Assembly (NCBI GenBank): GCA_026004035.1
Contig: BPII01000004.1
Span: 1-64,000, forward strand
Direction: 5' to 3'
Length of the DNA stretch: 64,000 bases
DNA from: Candidatus Sericytochromatia bacterium
GTDB taxonomy: Bacteria; Cyanobacteriota; Sericytochromatia; UBA7694; JACMQJ01
The position numbers were made by a program, and so were the translations under genes. Every line of letters begins with the position of its first letter. Position 1 is the first letter of the stretch. Positions 38,908-48,626 of this stretch are shown here, in pieces. The notes under the pieces were generated by a model, which had not been told where the DNA came from, did not search any database, and saw only the letters and a program-made list of their open reading frames with translations.

Positions 38908-39972
38908 CTAATCTGCTGATATTGTTTCAACCTTTTCTTTTTCTAATTGTTTTTTATTATAAGAAATGGATGATATTAATGAAACAACTATAAATAAAAC
39001 TCCGCTTAATCCTGTAAATACTTCAGGTATATGATATTTTATACTTGCTATCATTATTACAGCTAAAAGACCTATTGCATAATGTGCCCCATGCTCTAGG
39101 TATATATATTCTTGCAATGTTCCTTTTTTTACTAAGAATAAAGTTAAAGAACGAACAAACATTGCACCTATACCCAATCCTAATGCTATTATTACTATAT
39201 CTTTTGTAATAGCAAAAGCTCCTATAACACCATCAAAAGAAAATGAAGCATCTAATACCTCTAAATATATAAACATAGCAATACCACCTTTCTTTACTCC
39301 ATCAGCAAGCATTTTTTCTTCAGTTCCTTCTAAATAAGAAGACAAACCATCTATTGATATGTATGTAATTAATCCAGCTAAACCACTTATTAAAACAGAT
39401 GCTTTTTCATGTTCAGGGCTTATATATGCTCCTAACAAAAGTATAAGCATTGCTATTAATATTTCAAAGGATTCCAGTTTTCCAAGTGATGATAATTTTT
39501 CTTCCAATCCTTTTATCCAATGAATTTCTTTTTCTTCATCCATTATAAATTTTAAAAATACCATTAATAGAAACATTCCACCAAAAGATGATATAACAGC
39601 ATGAGATTTTGTTAAATGTTCAGAGTATATATCAGGAGTAGTTAAAGCCATTTTCAAAACAGAAATAGGATCAAGCCATGCTACAAAAGAAACTATTATA
39701 ATAGGAAAAACTACTCTCATGCCAAAAACTGCTATTAAAATACCCCAAGTTAAAAATCTTTTTTGCCATATTGGTTCCATTGTTTCTAAAACAGCTGCAT
39801 TTACGACAGCATTGTCAAAAGATAAACTTACTTCTAATATCCCTAATATGCAAGCTATAAAAACACCTGACAATATAGCATTAATATTTCCACTAGAGTT
39901 GTAATATTCCCATATTGCTGATAAAACAAGACATACTAATGTAAATATAAAAGATCCCTTAAAATGTTGCAT
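38908..39972 (-). CDS. DUF475 (TerC-superfamily) integral membrane protein
   Basis: The 354-residue protein has about nine membrane helices and the TerC-type signature LEVSLSFDNAVVNAAVL near residues 45-61. A second acidic pair, LEVLDASFSFDGVIGAFAI, lies near 237; its Asp residues are proposed metal ligands. DUF475/TerC proteins are linked to metal export or tellurite-type stress. It starts the five-gene minus-strand run ending at 35067. Metal substrate and link to the ATPases are unknown. Confidence 0.82.
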   Translation of the reverse strand: MQHFKGSFIFTLVCLVLSAIWEYYNSSGNINAILSGVFIACILGILEVSLSFDNAVVNAAVLETMEPIWQKRFLTWGILIAVFGMRVVFPIIIVSFVAWLDPISVLKMALTTPDIYSEHLTKSHAVISSFGGMFLLMVFLKFIMDEEKEIHWIKGLEEKLSSLGKLESFEILIAMLILLLGAYISPEHEKASVLISGLAGLITYISIDGLSSYLEGTEEKMLADGVKKGGIAMFIYLEVLDASFSFDGVIGAFAITKDIVIIALGLGIGAMFVRSLTLFLVKKGTLQEYIYLEHGAHYAIGLLAVIMIASIKYHIPEVFTGLSGVLFIVVSLISSISYNKKQLEKEKVETISAD

Positions 39973-40076
39973 AAAACTTTACCTAAAATTAATTTATATT
40001 ATATTCTATAATAAAAGTTGTTTTAAAAAAAGATTTGTATAAATAAACTTTATTTTTGATATTTATTTTTTATACA

Positions 40077-40360
40077 AATAAAGAATGAAAAAATTTGGCA
40101 CTGAGCTAATGTTATTTTTTGATAAGCTTAAAATCCATTAATACTAAGCATTTTAAAGATTTATATTAAAATATACTTTAAATTTATTATTTATAAGCTT
40201 TTGAGATTTTTATTTCATTCTAATACCAGTTTTTATAAAATGGTGCATAATTGATAGTTAAAAATAAAGTGTAAAAAATAAAAAAAACTATTATTTTTTA
40301 ATAAATTACTTGACATATAAAAATTTTAGTATAATTAAACAAAATTATAACCATAAAAAA
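40077..40360. repeat. Dispersed intergenic repeat, copy 2 (internally inverted)
   Basis: From 40077 the order is AATAAAGAATGAAAAAATTT (also at 49824), GGCACTGAGCTAATGTTATT with TTTTGATAAGCTTAAAATCC (direct in copy 1, reverse-complement in copy 3 at 49986-50030), then a segment to 40175 shared with 49945-49995. From 40222 the 135-bp core of copy 1 follows in the opposite orientation. So one part is inverted relative to the other. This occupies half of the divergent gap 39973-40562. Confidence 0.8.
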
Positions 40361-40403
40361 ACCTAGCTTCTTTAAGAGTTTTTCAAAACAAAAAAATCTT
40401 TAT

Positions 40404-40490
40404 CTTAAAAAAATTTTCATTTTAAAATATGTTTAAAGTATTGATTTAAAAAAATTTTTAAAATGAAAATATTTAGCTAATTAATTATTA
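40404..40490. repeat. Dispersed module with long inverted repeat
   Basis: CTTAAAAAAATTTTCATTTT (AAAATATG following) matches 18863-18895. About 25 bp later its approximate reverse complement (TTTTTAAAATGAAAATATTT) occurs, so a long A/T hairpin can form. It lies 75 bp before the ATG of the nuclease chimera. No gene is seen in the rest of this gap. Confidence 0.5.
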
Positions 40491-40562
40491 ATTATTAATA
40501 CTTTAATAAAGTTTATTGATATTAATCTATTATTATTTATATTTAGCTATAAATTTTTAACT

Positions 40563-43500
40563 ATGATTTTTGTCAATATTGATGAATATATAAGTAATAT
40601 TAACATAAGTAAATCAGATTTACTTATTGTTGATAATATTTATATTTTCAATAAAATATCAACAAAATATGGTGATATTAAAATCTTTGATATTAAAGAT
40701 ATCATAAATAAATTTGTTTATAAAGAAAAAATAATAACTGAACTAGAAGAAAAAAAAATATTGATTGAAATTATTTCAAGCAAATATCCTAATACAAATA
40801 TTTCTTTTTTACTTAAAAAGTTTTTACAAAATAAAAATAATCCTTCAATATTAAATAAAAGCGATATTCTAAAGCAAATAAATATATTATATTTACAACA
40901 TTTAAAAGATAATAAATTACTTGATTATACACTAAGGTTAAAAGAATTTATAAACTATGATTTCAACAATAAATTTGATAATGTTATACTTTATGGTAAT
41001 TTTTACAATTTGAATGAATTAGAATGGAGTTTCATAAAAAACTATTTAAAAAATACAAATAAAATACATATATTAAGTGATATTAAAGAAAAAATAGAAA
41101 ATATTTTATATAATAATAATTATTATAATTTACAGAATGCAATTGATGACTATTACATAGGTTATCATCCTTTTTCTAAATTTTTATTGAATTTAATAAA
41201 AATAGATACAAGTTCTTTCTATGATGTAAAAAAGTTATTAGAACATAATTTTATTTCTCTTAAAGATATAAAGATAGATGACAATGAAGAAATTATATTT
41301 GAAGGAGAAAAATTAGAATTTGAAGAATATAATCAAAATGAATTAACACAAATATTGAACAATATTCATAAAGCAGGAATAAAAGATTTAACAAACAAAG
41401 ATGATGTTATAAAAAGAATAGAAAATTACTTTTACATTAGAAAACAATATGCGATGGATAATGAAATATCAGAACAAAAATATGAAAAAGATTTTTATGA
41501 AACAATTATAGGTTGGAAAAAACTCAAACAAATAATTTCAAAAATAGATTATTTAATAAATGATAATGAGGTTTCTTTTGAAAATTTTTATAAAAATACT
41601 TTAAAACTAATAAATTATCTTGGAATAGATAATTACTATAAAGATGATAAAATATATAAACAAATTTTACAAACTTATTATGATATTGTAAAAGACATTG
41701 AAAAAGAAGATTATTTTTTTGAAAGAATTACTTTTTATTCATTTTTAAAAGTTGTATTAGAAAACACTAAAGTAGAAAACTATGAAATTTTAAATGTAGA
41801 TAAAAAAGAATTATTGGATATACATAAATTAAATGATTTTTATAGAAAAAATAATAATTATTACAATTGGTCTGAATATGAAGGATATCTAATAGATATT
41901 AAAAATGAAAGTATTTTAGATTTTTATACATCTGTAACACAAATAGAAGAATTTTCTTTATGCCCTATGAAATATTTTTTTAATAGAAAATTAAAAATAA
42001 GAACAAACTTATTAATAGAAAATGAATTGGATTCTATTTTAAAAGGAAATTTATTGCACAAAATATTAGAAAAATTTTATTCTAATCTTATCAATAGTAA
42101 TTATTTATCTGGAAACAACATAGATTTACTTTCTGAACATTGTAAAAATGTAATGATAAATGTTTGTAATGAATTTTTTGAACCTTACAATAATATAATA
42201 GATAATTTGTATCTTGAAAAATTAAAAAAAGAACTTTTAGATGGCTTTAACGAAAATAAAAATAAAAAAGGAATATTGTATAAAGTATTAGAAAAAGATA
42301 ATTTTAGAATAAAACAAGGCTGGATACCTTCGGAATTCGAAAAAAAATTTGTTTTTGAGATAAACGGACTTAATTTTTCTGGCTCTATTGATAGAATTGA
42401 TATAAACTCTAATAATGAATTTGAAATAATAGACTATAAAACAGGTAATATTTTTCTAAATTATAAAAAAAATGAAATTATAAATGGTTTATCATATCAA
42501 TTGCCTATTTATGCAATGGCTTATGAAAAAGAAAGTGGAAAGATATTTCATTCTGCAAGTTACTTTATATTAAGAGAAAATCTTTTTTTAGATGTAGATA
42601 TATACCCTATTATAAATAAAAATAACTATAAATTTCTAAAAAACAAAGCATTAAGTAATTTGGAAAAATTAAAAACTAAATTACTTTATTCAAAATATAA
42701 TTATACAACTGAAAATACAGAAAGAATATGTAAATCATGTGATTATAAATATATATGTAGAGTTAATCCTTTAAAAAGCTATTATATTACAAATAAAATA
42801 CAAATAAATAGAAAAAATATAAAACTTTTACAAAAAAATAATCAGAACTTAGGAATTGATATAATAAATAAATATTTATCTAAGCTAAAGAATAATAATA
42901 GAATATTAGTAATTTCTAATTTTTTATATAATTCTACAAAAAATAATTTAAATTCATTTATAAATGAAAAAGATTTTTTTATAAATTTTCTTGAAATAAA
43001 TGATTTTTATGATGAAAATAAGAATAATTACTTAATAGATAAATTTATAGAAAATTCAATAGATAAATTATCTTTTAAAAAAAATAAATACTTAGAATTA
43101 TTATTACAAACTTTAGAGAGAAAACAAATTATAGATTTTGTTACCAACATAATAAAGTCAGATAATATTAGCTTTTATATTAGTAATAGTTTTGAAGATA
43201 TTTGGAAGATTTATGTAAAAAGATATTTAAGCTATTGCGATTATTCTTTAAGTAAAATAAATGATATAGAAAATAAAATTAAAAATGTTCCTTTAGTTAA
43301 TGAAGATATAAAAAAATATTGTAATTCTGTAAATTCTACTATAAAACAAATAAAAGAATTAATAAACTTGTTTAAATCTGATAAAAATAACTTTAATTTA
43401 TCTTTAAATATAAATAAGAAGGATTTTCCAGTTTATAGTAGAAATATAAGTGAATATATAAGTGTTTCATTTCATGGTGAAATAGTTAATACAATATATT

Positions 43501-44843
43501 TTGGAGAATATTCATTAATAAAAATATTAAATAAATTTCAATACTTTTCTTTAGAAAAAGAATATATAAAAGCATTTTATAAGTTGATTAATGAAATTGG
43601 TAAGATTACTTATGAATGGAAAAACAAAAATAATGTTCTTCTCTACGAAGACATAATAAAAAAGTCAGAAGTTAAAACCATTAAGAATAAATTATTGTCA
43701 AAGTATGATTTAATAATAAAAGATTCAAATGAAAATTACTTAAACAGATTTATTTTTAAAAACGAAATAAACAAAAAGGAAGATATATTAATTATAGAAA
43801 AGAAAAATAATGAATTTAAAATTTCAGAAAATATAACTATGAGTCAAGATTTAAAGGCTAATTTTATTATAGTAAAAAATAAATTAGATGATTTAATTAT
43901 AATTCCAGATATTATTCATCAATTAAAGAAAGAAAATGAAAGTGTTTGTATTATTACAGATGATAGTAGGAAAATAAAAATAATTACAGAACTTTTTAGT
44001 AAGAAAAAAATAAAATATATTTGTTCAGGTCATGATTTATTGGTTTTTCAAGAAGTATTAGATATTATAAATATATTAGAATTTATAAACAATAACGAGA
44101 GACATATTGAATTAATAGGTATTCTAAGGTCGCCGTTTTTCTGTCTTAATGACACAGAAATTTATAAAATAGCTCATGATAGTGATGATATATTAATATC
44201 ATTAAAAAATTTATATCCAGAAATATATGAGAAAATATTTAATTGGATAGATTTATCATCTCATTTAAAATTAGATGATTTAATAAAATTTATAGTAGAA
44301 GACTCAAATATAAAAAAATACTTTGATTTAGACATAAATTCTTATATAAAAAATAAAAATATTGAAAAATTAATTGATATAGCAAGTAAAAATAATGATT
44401 TGACCTTATCAGAATTTATAGAGCTTGTGAAAAATTGTAAATATTCAAATAACCTATATTCTGAAAGTATTGACTACATTAATATAATGACATTTGATAA
44501 AGCTAAGGATTATTTTTTTGATAATATAATATATCTAGACACAGATGAACTATTTTCTAAACAAACTGATAACATATTATTAGAAATAAATAACAATATA
44601 AACTATATAGGAATTGATGTTTTATCACAAAATAACTGTGTTACAGAAACTTTTACAAAAGCAATGATAAAAGATAAATATGATGAAAACTTATTTGAAA
44701 AATTGAACTATAAAATTAAGCTGATTAATAAAATATGTAATACTAATTTAGTATTTATTATGAATTATAAGACTATAAATAGTAGATTATTTAGTAAGTT
44801 TTCAGAATTAAATTCTGAAAGTATAAATAAAATATTCATTTAG
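40563..44843 (+). CDS. AddB-type PD-(D/E)XK nuclease fused to AddA-like pseudo-helicase lobe
   Basis: The uninterrupted 1426-residue protein reads as AddB-like at its N-terminus (strand FDNVILYGNFYNLNELEW near residue 140). The middle holds a Cas4/AddB nuclease with an iron-sulfur box: SVTQIEEFSLCPMKYF (Cys467), GNLLHKILEKFY, SIDRIDIN, IDYKTGN (Asp624), SYQLPIYAMAYE and CKSCDYKYIC (Cys723, 726, 732). The second half resembles the C-terminal lobe of AddA/UvrD: VCIITDDSRKIKIITEL, IGILRSPFFCLNDTEIYKI, and a motif V-like IMTFDKAKDYFFDNIIYLD near 1305. No Walker A loop is visible anywhere, so it probably cannot unwind DNA alone. AddAB processes double-strand ends for recombination. The gene stands alone on its strand. 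It may be a relic or a helicase-independent nuclease. Confidence 0.7.
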   Translation: MIFVNIDEYISNINISKSDLLIVDNIYIFNKISTKYGDIKIFDIKDIINKFVYKEKIITELEEKKILIEIISSKYPNTNISFLLKKFLQNKNNPSILNKSDILKQINILYLQHLKDNKLLDYTLRLKEFINYDFNNKFDNVILYGNFYNLNELEWSFIKNYLKNTNKIHILSDIKEKIENILYNNNYYNLQNAIDDYYIGYHPFSKFLLNLIKIDTSSFYDVKKLLEHNFISLKDIKIDDNEEIIFEGEKLEFEEYNQNELTQILNNIHKAGIKDLTNKDDVIKRIENYFYIRKQYAMDNEISEQKYEKDFYETIIGWKKLKQIISKIDYLINDNEVSFENFYKNTLKLINYLGIDNYYKDDKIYKQILQTYYDIVKDIEKEDYFFERITFYSFLKVVLENTKVENYEILNVDKKELLDIHKLNDFYRKNNNYYNWSEYEGYLIDIKNESILDFYTSVTQIEEFSLCPMKYFFNRKLKIRTNLLIENELDSILKGNLLHKILEKFYSNLINSNYLSGNNIDLLSEHCKNVMINVCNEFFEPYNNIIDNLYLEKLKKELLDGFNENKNKKGILYKVLEKDNFRIKQGWIPSEFEKKFVFEINGLNFSGSIDRIDINSNNEFEIIDYKTGNIFLNYKKNEIINGLSYQLPIYAMAYEKESGKIFHSASYFILRENLFLDVDIYPIINKNNYKFLKNKALSNLEKLKTKLLYSKYNYTTENTERICKSCDYKYICRVNPLKSYYITNKIQINRKNIKLLQKNNQNLGIDIINKYLSKLKNNNRILVISNFLYNSTKNNLNSFINEKDFFINFLEINDFYDENKNNYLIDKFIENSIDKLSFKKNKYLELLLQTLERKQIIDFVTNIIKSDNISFYISNSFEDIWKIYVKRYLSYCDYSLSKINDIENKIKNVPLVNEDIKKYCNSVNSTIKQIKELINLFKSDKNNFNLSLNINKKDFPVYSRNISEYISVSFHGEIVNTIYFGEYSLIKILNKFQYFSLEKEYIKAFYKLINEIGKITYEWKNKNNVLLYEDIIKKSEVKTIKNKLLSKYDLIIKDSNENYLNRFIFKNEINKKEDILIIEKKNNEFKISENITMSQDLKANFIIVKNKLDDLIIIPDIIHQLKKENESVCIITDDSRKIKIITELFSKKKIKYICSGHDLLVFQEVLDIINILEFINNNERHIELIGILRSPFFCLNDTEIYKIAHDSDDILISLKNLYPEIYEKIFNWIDLSSHLKLDDLIKFIVEDSNIKKYFDLDINSYIKNKNIEKLIDIASKNNDLTLSEFIELVKNCKYSNNLYSESIDYINIMTFDKAKDYFFDNIIYLDTDELFSKQTDNILLEINNNINYIGIDVLSQNNCVTETFTKAMIKDKYDENLFEKLNYKIKLINKICNTNLVFIMNYKTINSRLFSKFSELNSESINKIFI

Positions 44844-44864
44844 TTATAATGTTCAAAAAAAAAT

Positions 44865-45908
44865 TTATAAATCTATATCATCTATTGAGTTTATTTTCTC
44901 TAACTTTTTTAAATTTTGATTTATAAATTTTCGGCTTTTATCTCTTAGTTCTTCAGGAAGCTTTATTATTTTTATATTTTTTCCATCTGATTTTTTGAAA
45001 ATTTTAATATTATTTTCAATTTTACTAGATTTAGTTTTTTTAATTTTTTCAATCTCTAATATCTCATTAAGAAATTTCAAATAATTTAGATATCTATGAT
45101 TATTTTCAATGTCTATATTTTTCTTTAGAAAACAATTATCTTCATGTAGGTGTAGGCAATCTTTCATTTCACATTTATTTATAAAAGGTATAAATTCTCT
45201 AAAATAATATGATAGTTTTTTTGATTCAATATTATTAAGTTCTATAAAACTAAATCCCGGACTATCAGCTATAAAACAATTTTTATTTTTATATCTTATC
45301 ATTTGTAAAGAAACATACCTAGTTGTATGCTTACCTATACCTAAGTTTTCAGAAACATCACCAACTTTTAATTTTAAGTTACTATCTATTCTGTTTATAA
45401 TTGAAGACTTACCTGCTCCTGATACTCCAGCTAAAACAGAAACTTTCTCTAAAAGTTCTTGCTTTAAATCATCTATTCCGTCTCCTGTCTTAGCTGAGGT
45501 ATATATTAATTTATAACCTATATTAGAATAATAGTTTATAAATTCTTTTAGACTATTATCAAGTAAATCACTCTTATTTATACATATAATACAATCTATA
45601 TTGTATGATTGGTAAAAAACTAAAAACTTATCTAATATTAAAGAGTTAAAATCAGGTTTGTAAGATGACAATACAATTACTACTTGGTCTATATTTGCTA
45701 TATTAGGCTTACTTAATTCATTTTTTCTTGGTTTAACATCTATAATAACTCCTGTTTTATTGCTTGTTTTTTCTATTTCTACTATATCACCAACTTTAGG
45801 TATTATAGATGCTTTTTTTATTTTTTCTCTTAGCATGCACTCATAAACTATATTATCTATTTGAACATAGTAAAAATTTGAATGAATTTTTATGATACGT
45901 CCTAACAG
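44865..45908 (-). CDS. rsgA: Ribosome small-subunit-dependent GTPase A, probable CTG start
   Basis: The protein has the circularly permuted GTPase order: NKSD near residue 108, SAKTG, P-loop GVSGAGKSS near 165, then DSPG. A zinc knuckle follows with C-x5-C-x-H-x5-C spacing (CEMKDCLHLHEDNC). It helps 30S subunit maturation. The first in-frame ATG is at 45836, but the frame continues upstream with family-typical residues (GRIIKIHSNFYYVQIDNIV), completing the OB fold. The likely start is CTG at 45908-45906, six bases after a good AAGGAG, two bases after the rlmN stop. A CTG start is rare. The product would be 347 residues. Confidence 0.88.
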   Translation of the reverse strand: MLGRIIKIHSNFYYVQIDNIVYECMLREKIKKASIIPKVGDIVEIEKTSNKTGVIIDVKPRKNELSKPNIANIDQVVIVLSSYKPDFNSLILDKFLVFYQSYNIDCIICINKSDLLDNSLKEFINYYSNIGYKLIYTSAKTGDGIDDLKQELLEKVSVLAGVSGAGKSSIINRIDSNLKLKVGDVSENLGIGKHTTRYVSLQMIRYKNKNCFIADSPGFSFIELNNIESKKLSYYFREFIPFINKCEMKDCLHLHEDNCFLKKNIDIENNHRYLNYLKFLNEILEIEKIKKTKSSKIENNIKIFKKSDGKNIKIIKLPEELRDKSRKFINQNLKKLEKINSIDDIDL

Positions 45909-45909
45909 A

Positions 45910-46938
45910 TTAGACTCCTTGTATTATTCTTAATTGTCCGCAAGCTGAATCTTTTTCTCTTCCTCTACTTACCCTTATAGTTGTTGGAAAATATTCAGAT
46001 AAAATATCTTTAAATAATTTTATTTTATTCATAGGTGTAGATTCATAGTTTTCTGATGAATATATTTTATTATGTGGTATTAAGTTTATATGACAATGAA
46101 TACCTTTTAATTTTTCTATTAATAGCTTAGCATGGTCTATTGAATCATTAATATTATTTAACATTACATATTCAAAAGTTATCCTTCTATTTGTCTCTTG
46201 AACATACTTCTTGCATAAAAACAATAAATCTTTTAAAGGATTATTTTTATTTATGGGCACCAACTTATTTCTTTGTTCTTCATCAGCTGTATGTAGTGAT
46301 ATAGCTAAATTAAATTGTAAATTTTCTTTTATAATTTTTTCCATACCTTTTAATATACCTGAGGTTGATATTGTAATATTTCTTATACCAATACCTACTT
46401 CTTTATTTAAAATTTTTACAGATTTAATAGTATTATCATAATTCAAAAGAGGTTCTCCCATGCCCATATAAACTATATTACTTATTCTTTCTTTACTTTC
46501 TCTTTGCATTAATAGAAATTGTTGTACTATTTCACTAGCACTTAGATTTTTTCTAAAACCACTTAATCCAGTTGCACAAAAAGGACACTTTACATTACAA
46601 CCTACTTGAGTTGAAATACAAGCTGTTAAATGATATTTTTGAAAAATATTTACTGCCTCTATTGTATCATTATTAAATTTTATTAAATATTTAATAGTTC
46701 CATCATCAGAGTTTGAAGTTTTTATTATTTGACCATTATATAGATAATATTTTTTTGATAATTCATTTCTTAAATCTTTGCTAATATCAGACATGTTTTC
46801 AAAATTATCAGTAAATTTTTGATAAATCCATTTAGAAATTTGCTTTCCTCTATAATCTTTTTCATTAAAAGACTTAACTATTTCTATAATTTCATTAGTA
46901 TCTTTACCAATTAATGATTCTTTTTCTTTTTCTTTCAT
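45910..46938 (-). CDS. rlmN: Dual-specificity rRNA/tRNA adenine-C2 methyltransferase RlmN
   Basis: The 342-residue radical-SAM enzyme has the GCNVKCPFCATG cluster motif, YMGMGEPLLN, ISTSG, and the mechanistic C-terminal Cys in KDSACGQLR. It methylates C2 of A2503 in 23S rRNA and A37 in some tRNAs. It lies 1 bp after the DUF3326 gene and its end carries the ribosome site of rsgA, so the three genes are one transcript with two ribosome-related functions. Confidence 0.95.
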   Translation of the reverse strand: MKEKEKESLIGKDTNEIIEIVKSFNEKDYRGKQISKWIYQKFTDNFENMSDISKDLRNELSKKYYLYNGQIIKTSNSDDGTIKYLIKFNNDTIEAVNIFQKYHLTACISTQVGCNVKCPFCATGLSGFRKNLSASEIVQQFLLMQRESKERISNIVYMGMGEPLLNYDNTIKSVKILNKEVGIGIRNITISTSGILKGMEKIIKENLQFNLAISLHTADEEQRNKLVPINKNNPLKDLLFLCKKYVQETNRRITFEYVMLNNINDSIDHAKLLIEKLKGIHCHINLIPHNKIYSSENYESTPMNKIKLFKDILSEYFPTTIRVSRGREKDSACGQLRIIQGV

Positions 46939-46939
46939 G

Positions 46940-47959
46940 TTAGAAACTTATATTACTATAAAAAGGTCTAATAACACTTTTATAATCTATACCTGACTTT
47001 ATACAAGATATTATACCAATACTTTCTAAATAATTACTTGCTTTTATTATATTTAAATTTTCTAAAGGTTTATCATCTAAAATTGTCTTATTATTTTCAA
47101 CCATTATTATAGGTATATCTTTTCTTTTTAAAAATTTAATCCAATTACCGTTAAAACAATTGTAAGGAACTATAATACAAGAAACATCATCTATACTTAT
47201 AGAATTATTTTCATAATATTTCAAATATTGTGGTGCATGCTGTAATCCTCTTATAACACAAGGTATATATGTATATCCTATTTCTTCAGCAGCAACCCTT
47301 GGATCTACAATTTTTTTTTCATAATCTTCAAGAAATATAGGTGCATGTGCTGATGGTAAGCCAGTATTTTCAACTATATAATGAGAAATTATAGCTTCTA
47401 TTCTACCTATAGGGTCAGGACTTTTGCCGTTTAAGTACAACTCATCATCATTATAATAATCGTTTTCAATAACACAGAAAACAGCAATAGCATTACATCC
47501 TTTACTTATTAATCTGTTAGCCGACTTTAAAAGTTCTTCTTTATTTTCTATTAAACCATCAAATAAATTTTTATGATTTTTTATAACTTTAGCATTAACT
47601 TCTTTATCTGTAATATCAATATCTTTTATATAAGCTCCAAAAACACTTTTACAAGCATTTATTGCATTAATTATATGAACTTTTTTACTTACTGCTTTTT
47701 TATCAATTATTATGCCTATTTTATTATATTTTCTTTTTAGAAAAATTTTTCCTGATAAAAATAAATCAAGAGCATAACCTTCTGTGTAAAAAGTTTTTTT
47801 TGTTGCTGAAAATAAACTTGCAGCATTAACAGAATTAGGATTTGTTACTACAATATCACTTATTTCTTCAAGTAAAGTATTTACTGGGTTAGAATCACCA
47901 GCAAAACCTCCTATTTGAGCACCTATTCCCGTTGGAATAATATTAACTACTATAAACAT
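46940..47959 (-). CDS. DUF3326 family protein
   Basis: The 339-residue protein follows the DUF3326 pattern: NIIPTGIGAQIGGFAGDSNP, DIVVTNPNSVNAA, FYTEGYALDLFLSG, KIGIIIDK, GKSPDPIGRIEAIISHYIV and LPSAHAPIF. I know this family mainly from Cyanobacteria and plants; its biochemical role is not established. It begins inside the end of the DsbA-like gene (17-bp overlap) and is followed 1 bp later by rlmN. Its presence is the main hint of a cyanobacterial-side affiliation in the window. Confidence 0.85.
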   Translation of the reverse strand: MFIVVNIIPTGIGAQIGGFAGDSNPVNTLLEEISDIVVTNPNSVNAASLFSATKKTFYTEGYALDLFLSGKIFLKRKYNKIGIIIDKKAVSKKVHIINAINACKSVFGAYIKDIDITDKEVNAKVIKNHKNLFDGLIENKEELLKSANRLISKGCNAIAVFCVIENDYYNDDELYLNGKSPDPIGRIEAIISHYIVENTGLPSAHAPIFLEDYEKKIVDPRVAAEEIGYTYIPCVIRGLQHAPQYLKYYENNSISIDDVSCIIVPYNCFNGNWIKFLKRKDIPIIMVENNKTILDDKPLENLNIIKASNYLESIGIISCIKSGIDYKSVIRPFYSNISF

Positions 47960-48617
47960 TATAGTTTGCTTGAGGTTGTATTTCTGATGCTCTTTTTAAC
48001 TCTTTTTTATCAACAAAATCTTCACCTTTTAGATATTCTTCTAAAATATCAATTCTGTCATTTCCCCAAAATTTTTCTTTCTCAAATATCACAAAAGGTA
48101 ATCCAAATACTTTATTTTCTTTTATTGCAATATCTGTATTTAATTTTATATTCTCTAAAATCTCATTATTATTAATAGCTTCTATATCTAAAGAATAAAT
48201 CTTCATAACTTTTTTTATAAGTTCAATATTGCTTATATCAGTTCCTTCTTGCCAACATAAGGTAAATAAATGAGTTATAAATGTATAATATTCTGGTTTA
48301 CCTTTCATCAAATAAGTAGCTTTTAAAGCAATAAGTGAATTAAAAGGATAATTTGGTGGAAAAACTAGTCCTACAGTTTCTTTACCTGCACTTCTTAAAA
48401 TATCCCTATAAAAGTATTCTTTTTTTTCTTCAATTTCAGAAAAATGTTTTGTATTATATTTTGATAATATTTCAAAGAGTAAAACAGGTTCAGCTTTTAA
48501 TATCAAATCGTAATCTTGCCAAATTCTATTTATTTTTCTCCAAGCTAAAAAAGAATATGGACATACATAATCAAAATAAAATATTAATTCCTTATTTTTA
48601 TTCTTTTTTTTACCCAT
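47943..48617 (-). CDS. DsbA/HCCA-isomerase family thioredoxin-fold protein
   Basis: The 224-residue protein has FYFDYVCPYSFLAWRKINRI at the start and FGLPFVIFEKEKFWGNDRID near residue 170. Both are features of 2-hydroxychromene-2-carboxylate isomerases and related kappa-class GST folds. The CxxC of true DsbA is replaced by CPYS, so it is not a disulfide oxidase of the usual kind. No signal peptide is seen. The neighbours (SCP2, SDR) suggest small-molecule metabolism; the substrate is unknown. Its last 17 bp overlap the DUF3326 gene. Confidence 0.75.
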   Translation of the reverse strand: MGKKKNKNKELIFYFDYVCPYSFLAWRKINRIWQDYDLILKAEPVLLFEILSKYNTKHFSEIEEKKEYFYRDILRSAGKETVGLVFPPNYPFNSLIALKATYLMKGKPEYYTFITHLFTLCWQEGTDISNIELIKKVMKIYSLDIEAINNNEILENIKLNTDIAIKENKVFGLPFVIFEKEKFWGNDRIDILEEYLKGEDFVDKKELKRASEIQPQANYNVYSS

Positions 48618-48626
48618 ATATAAACA

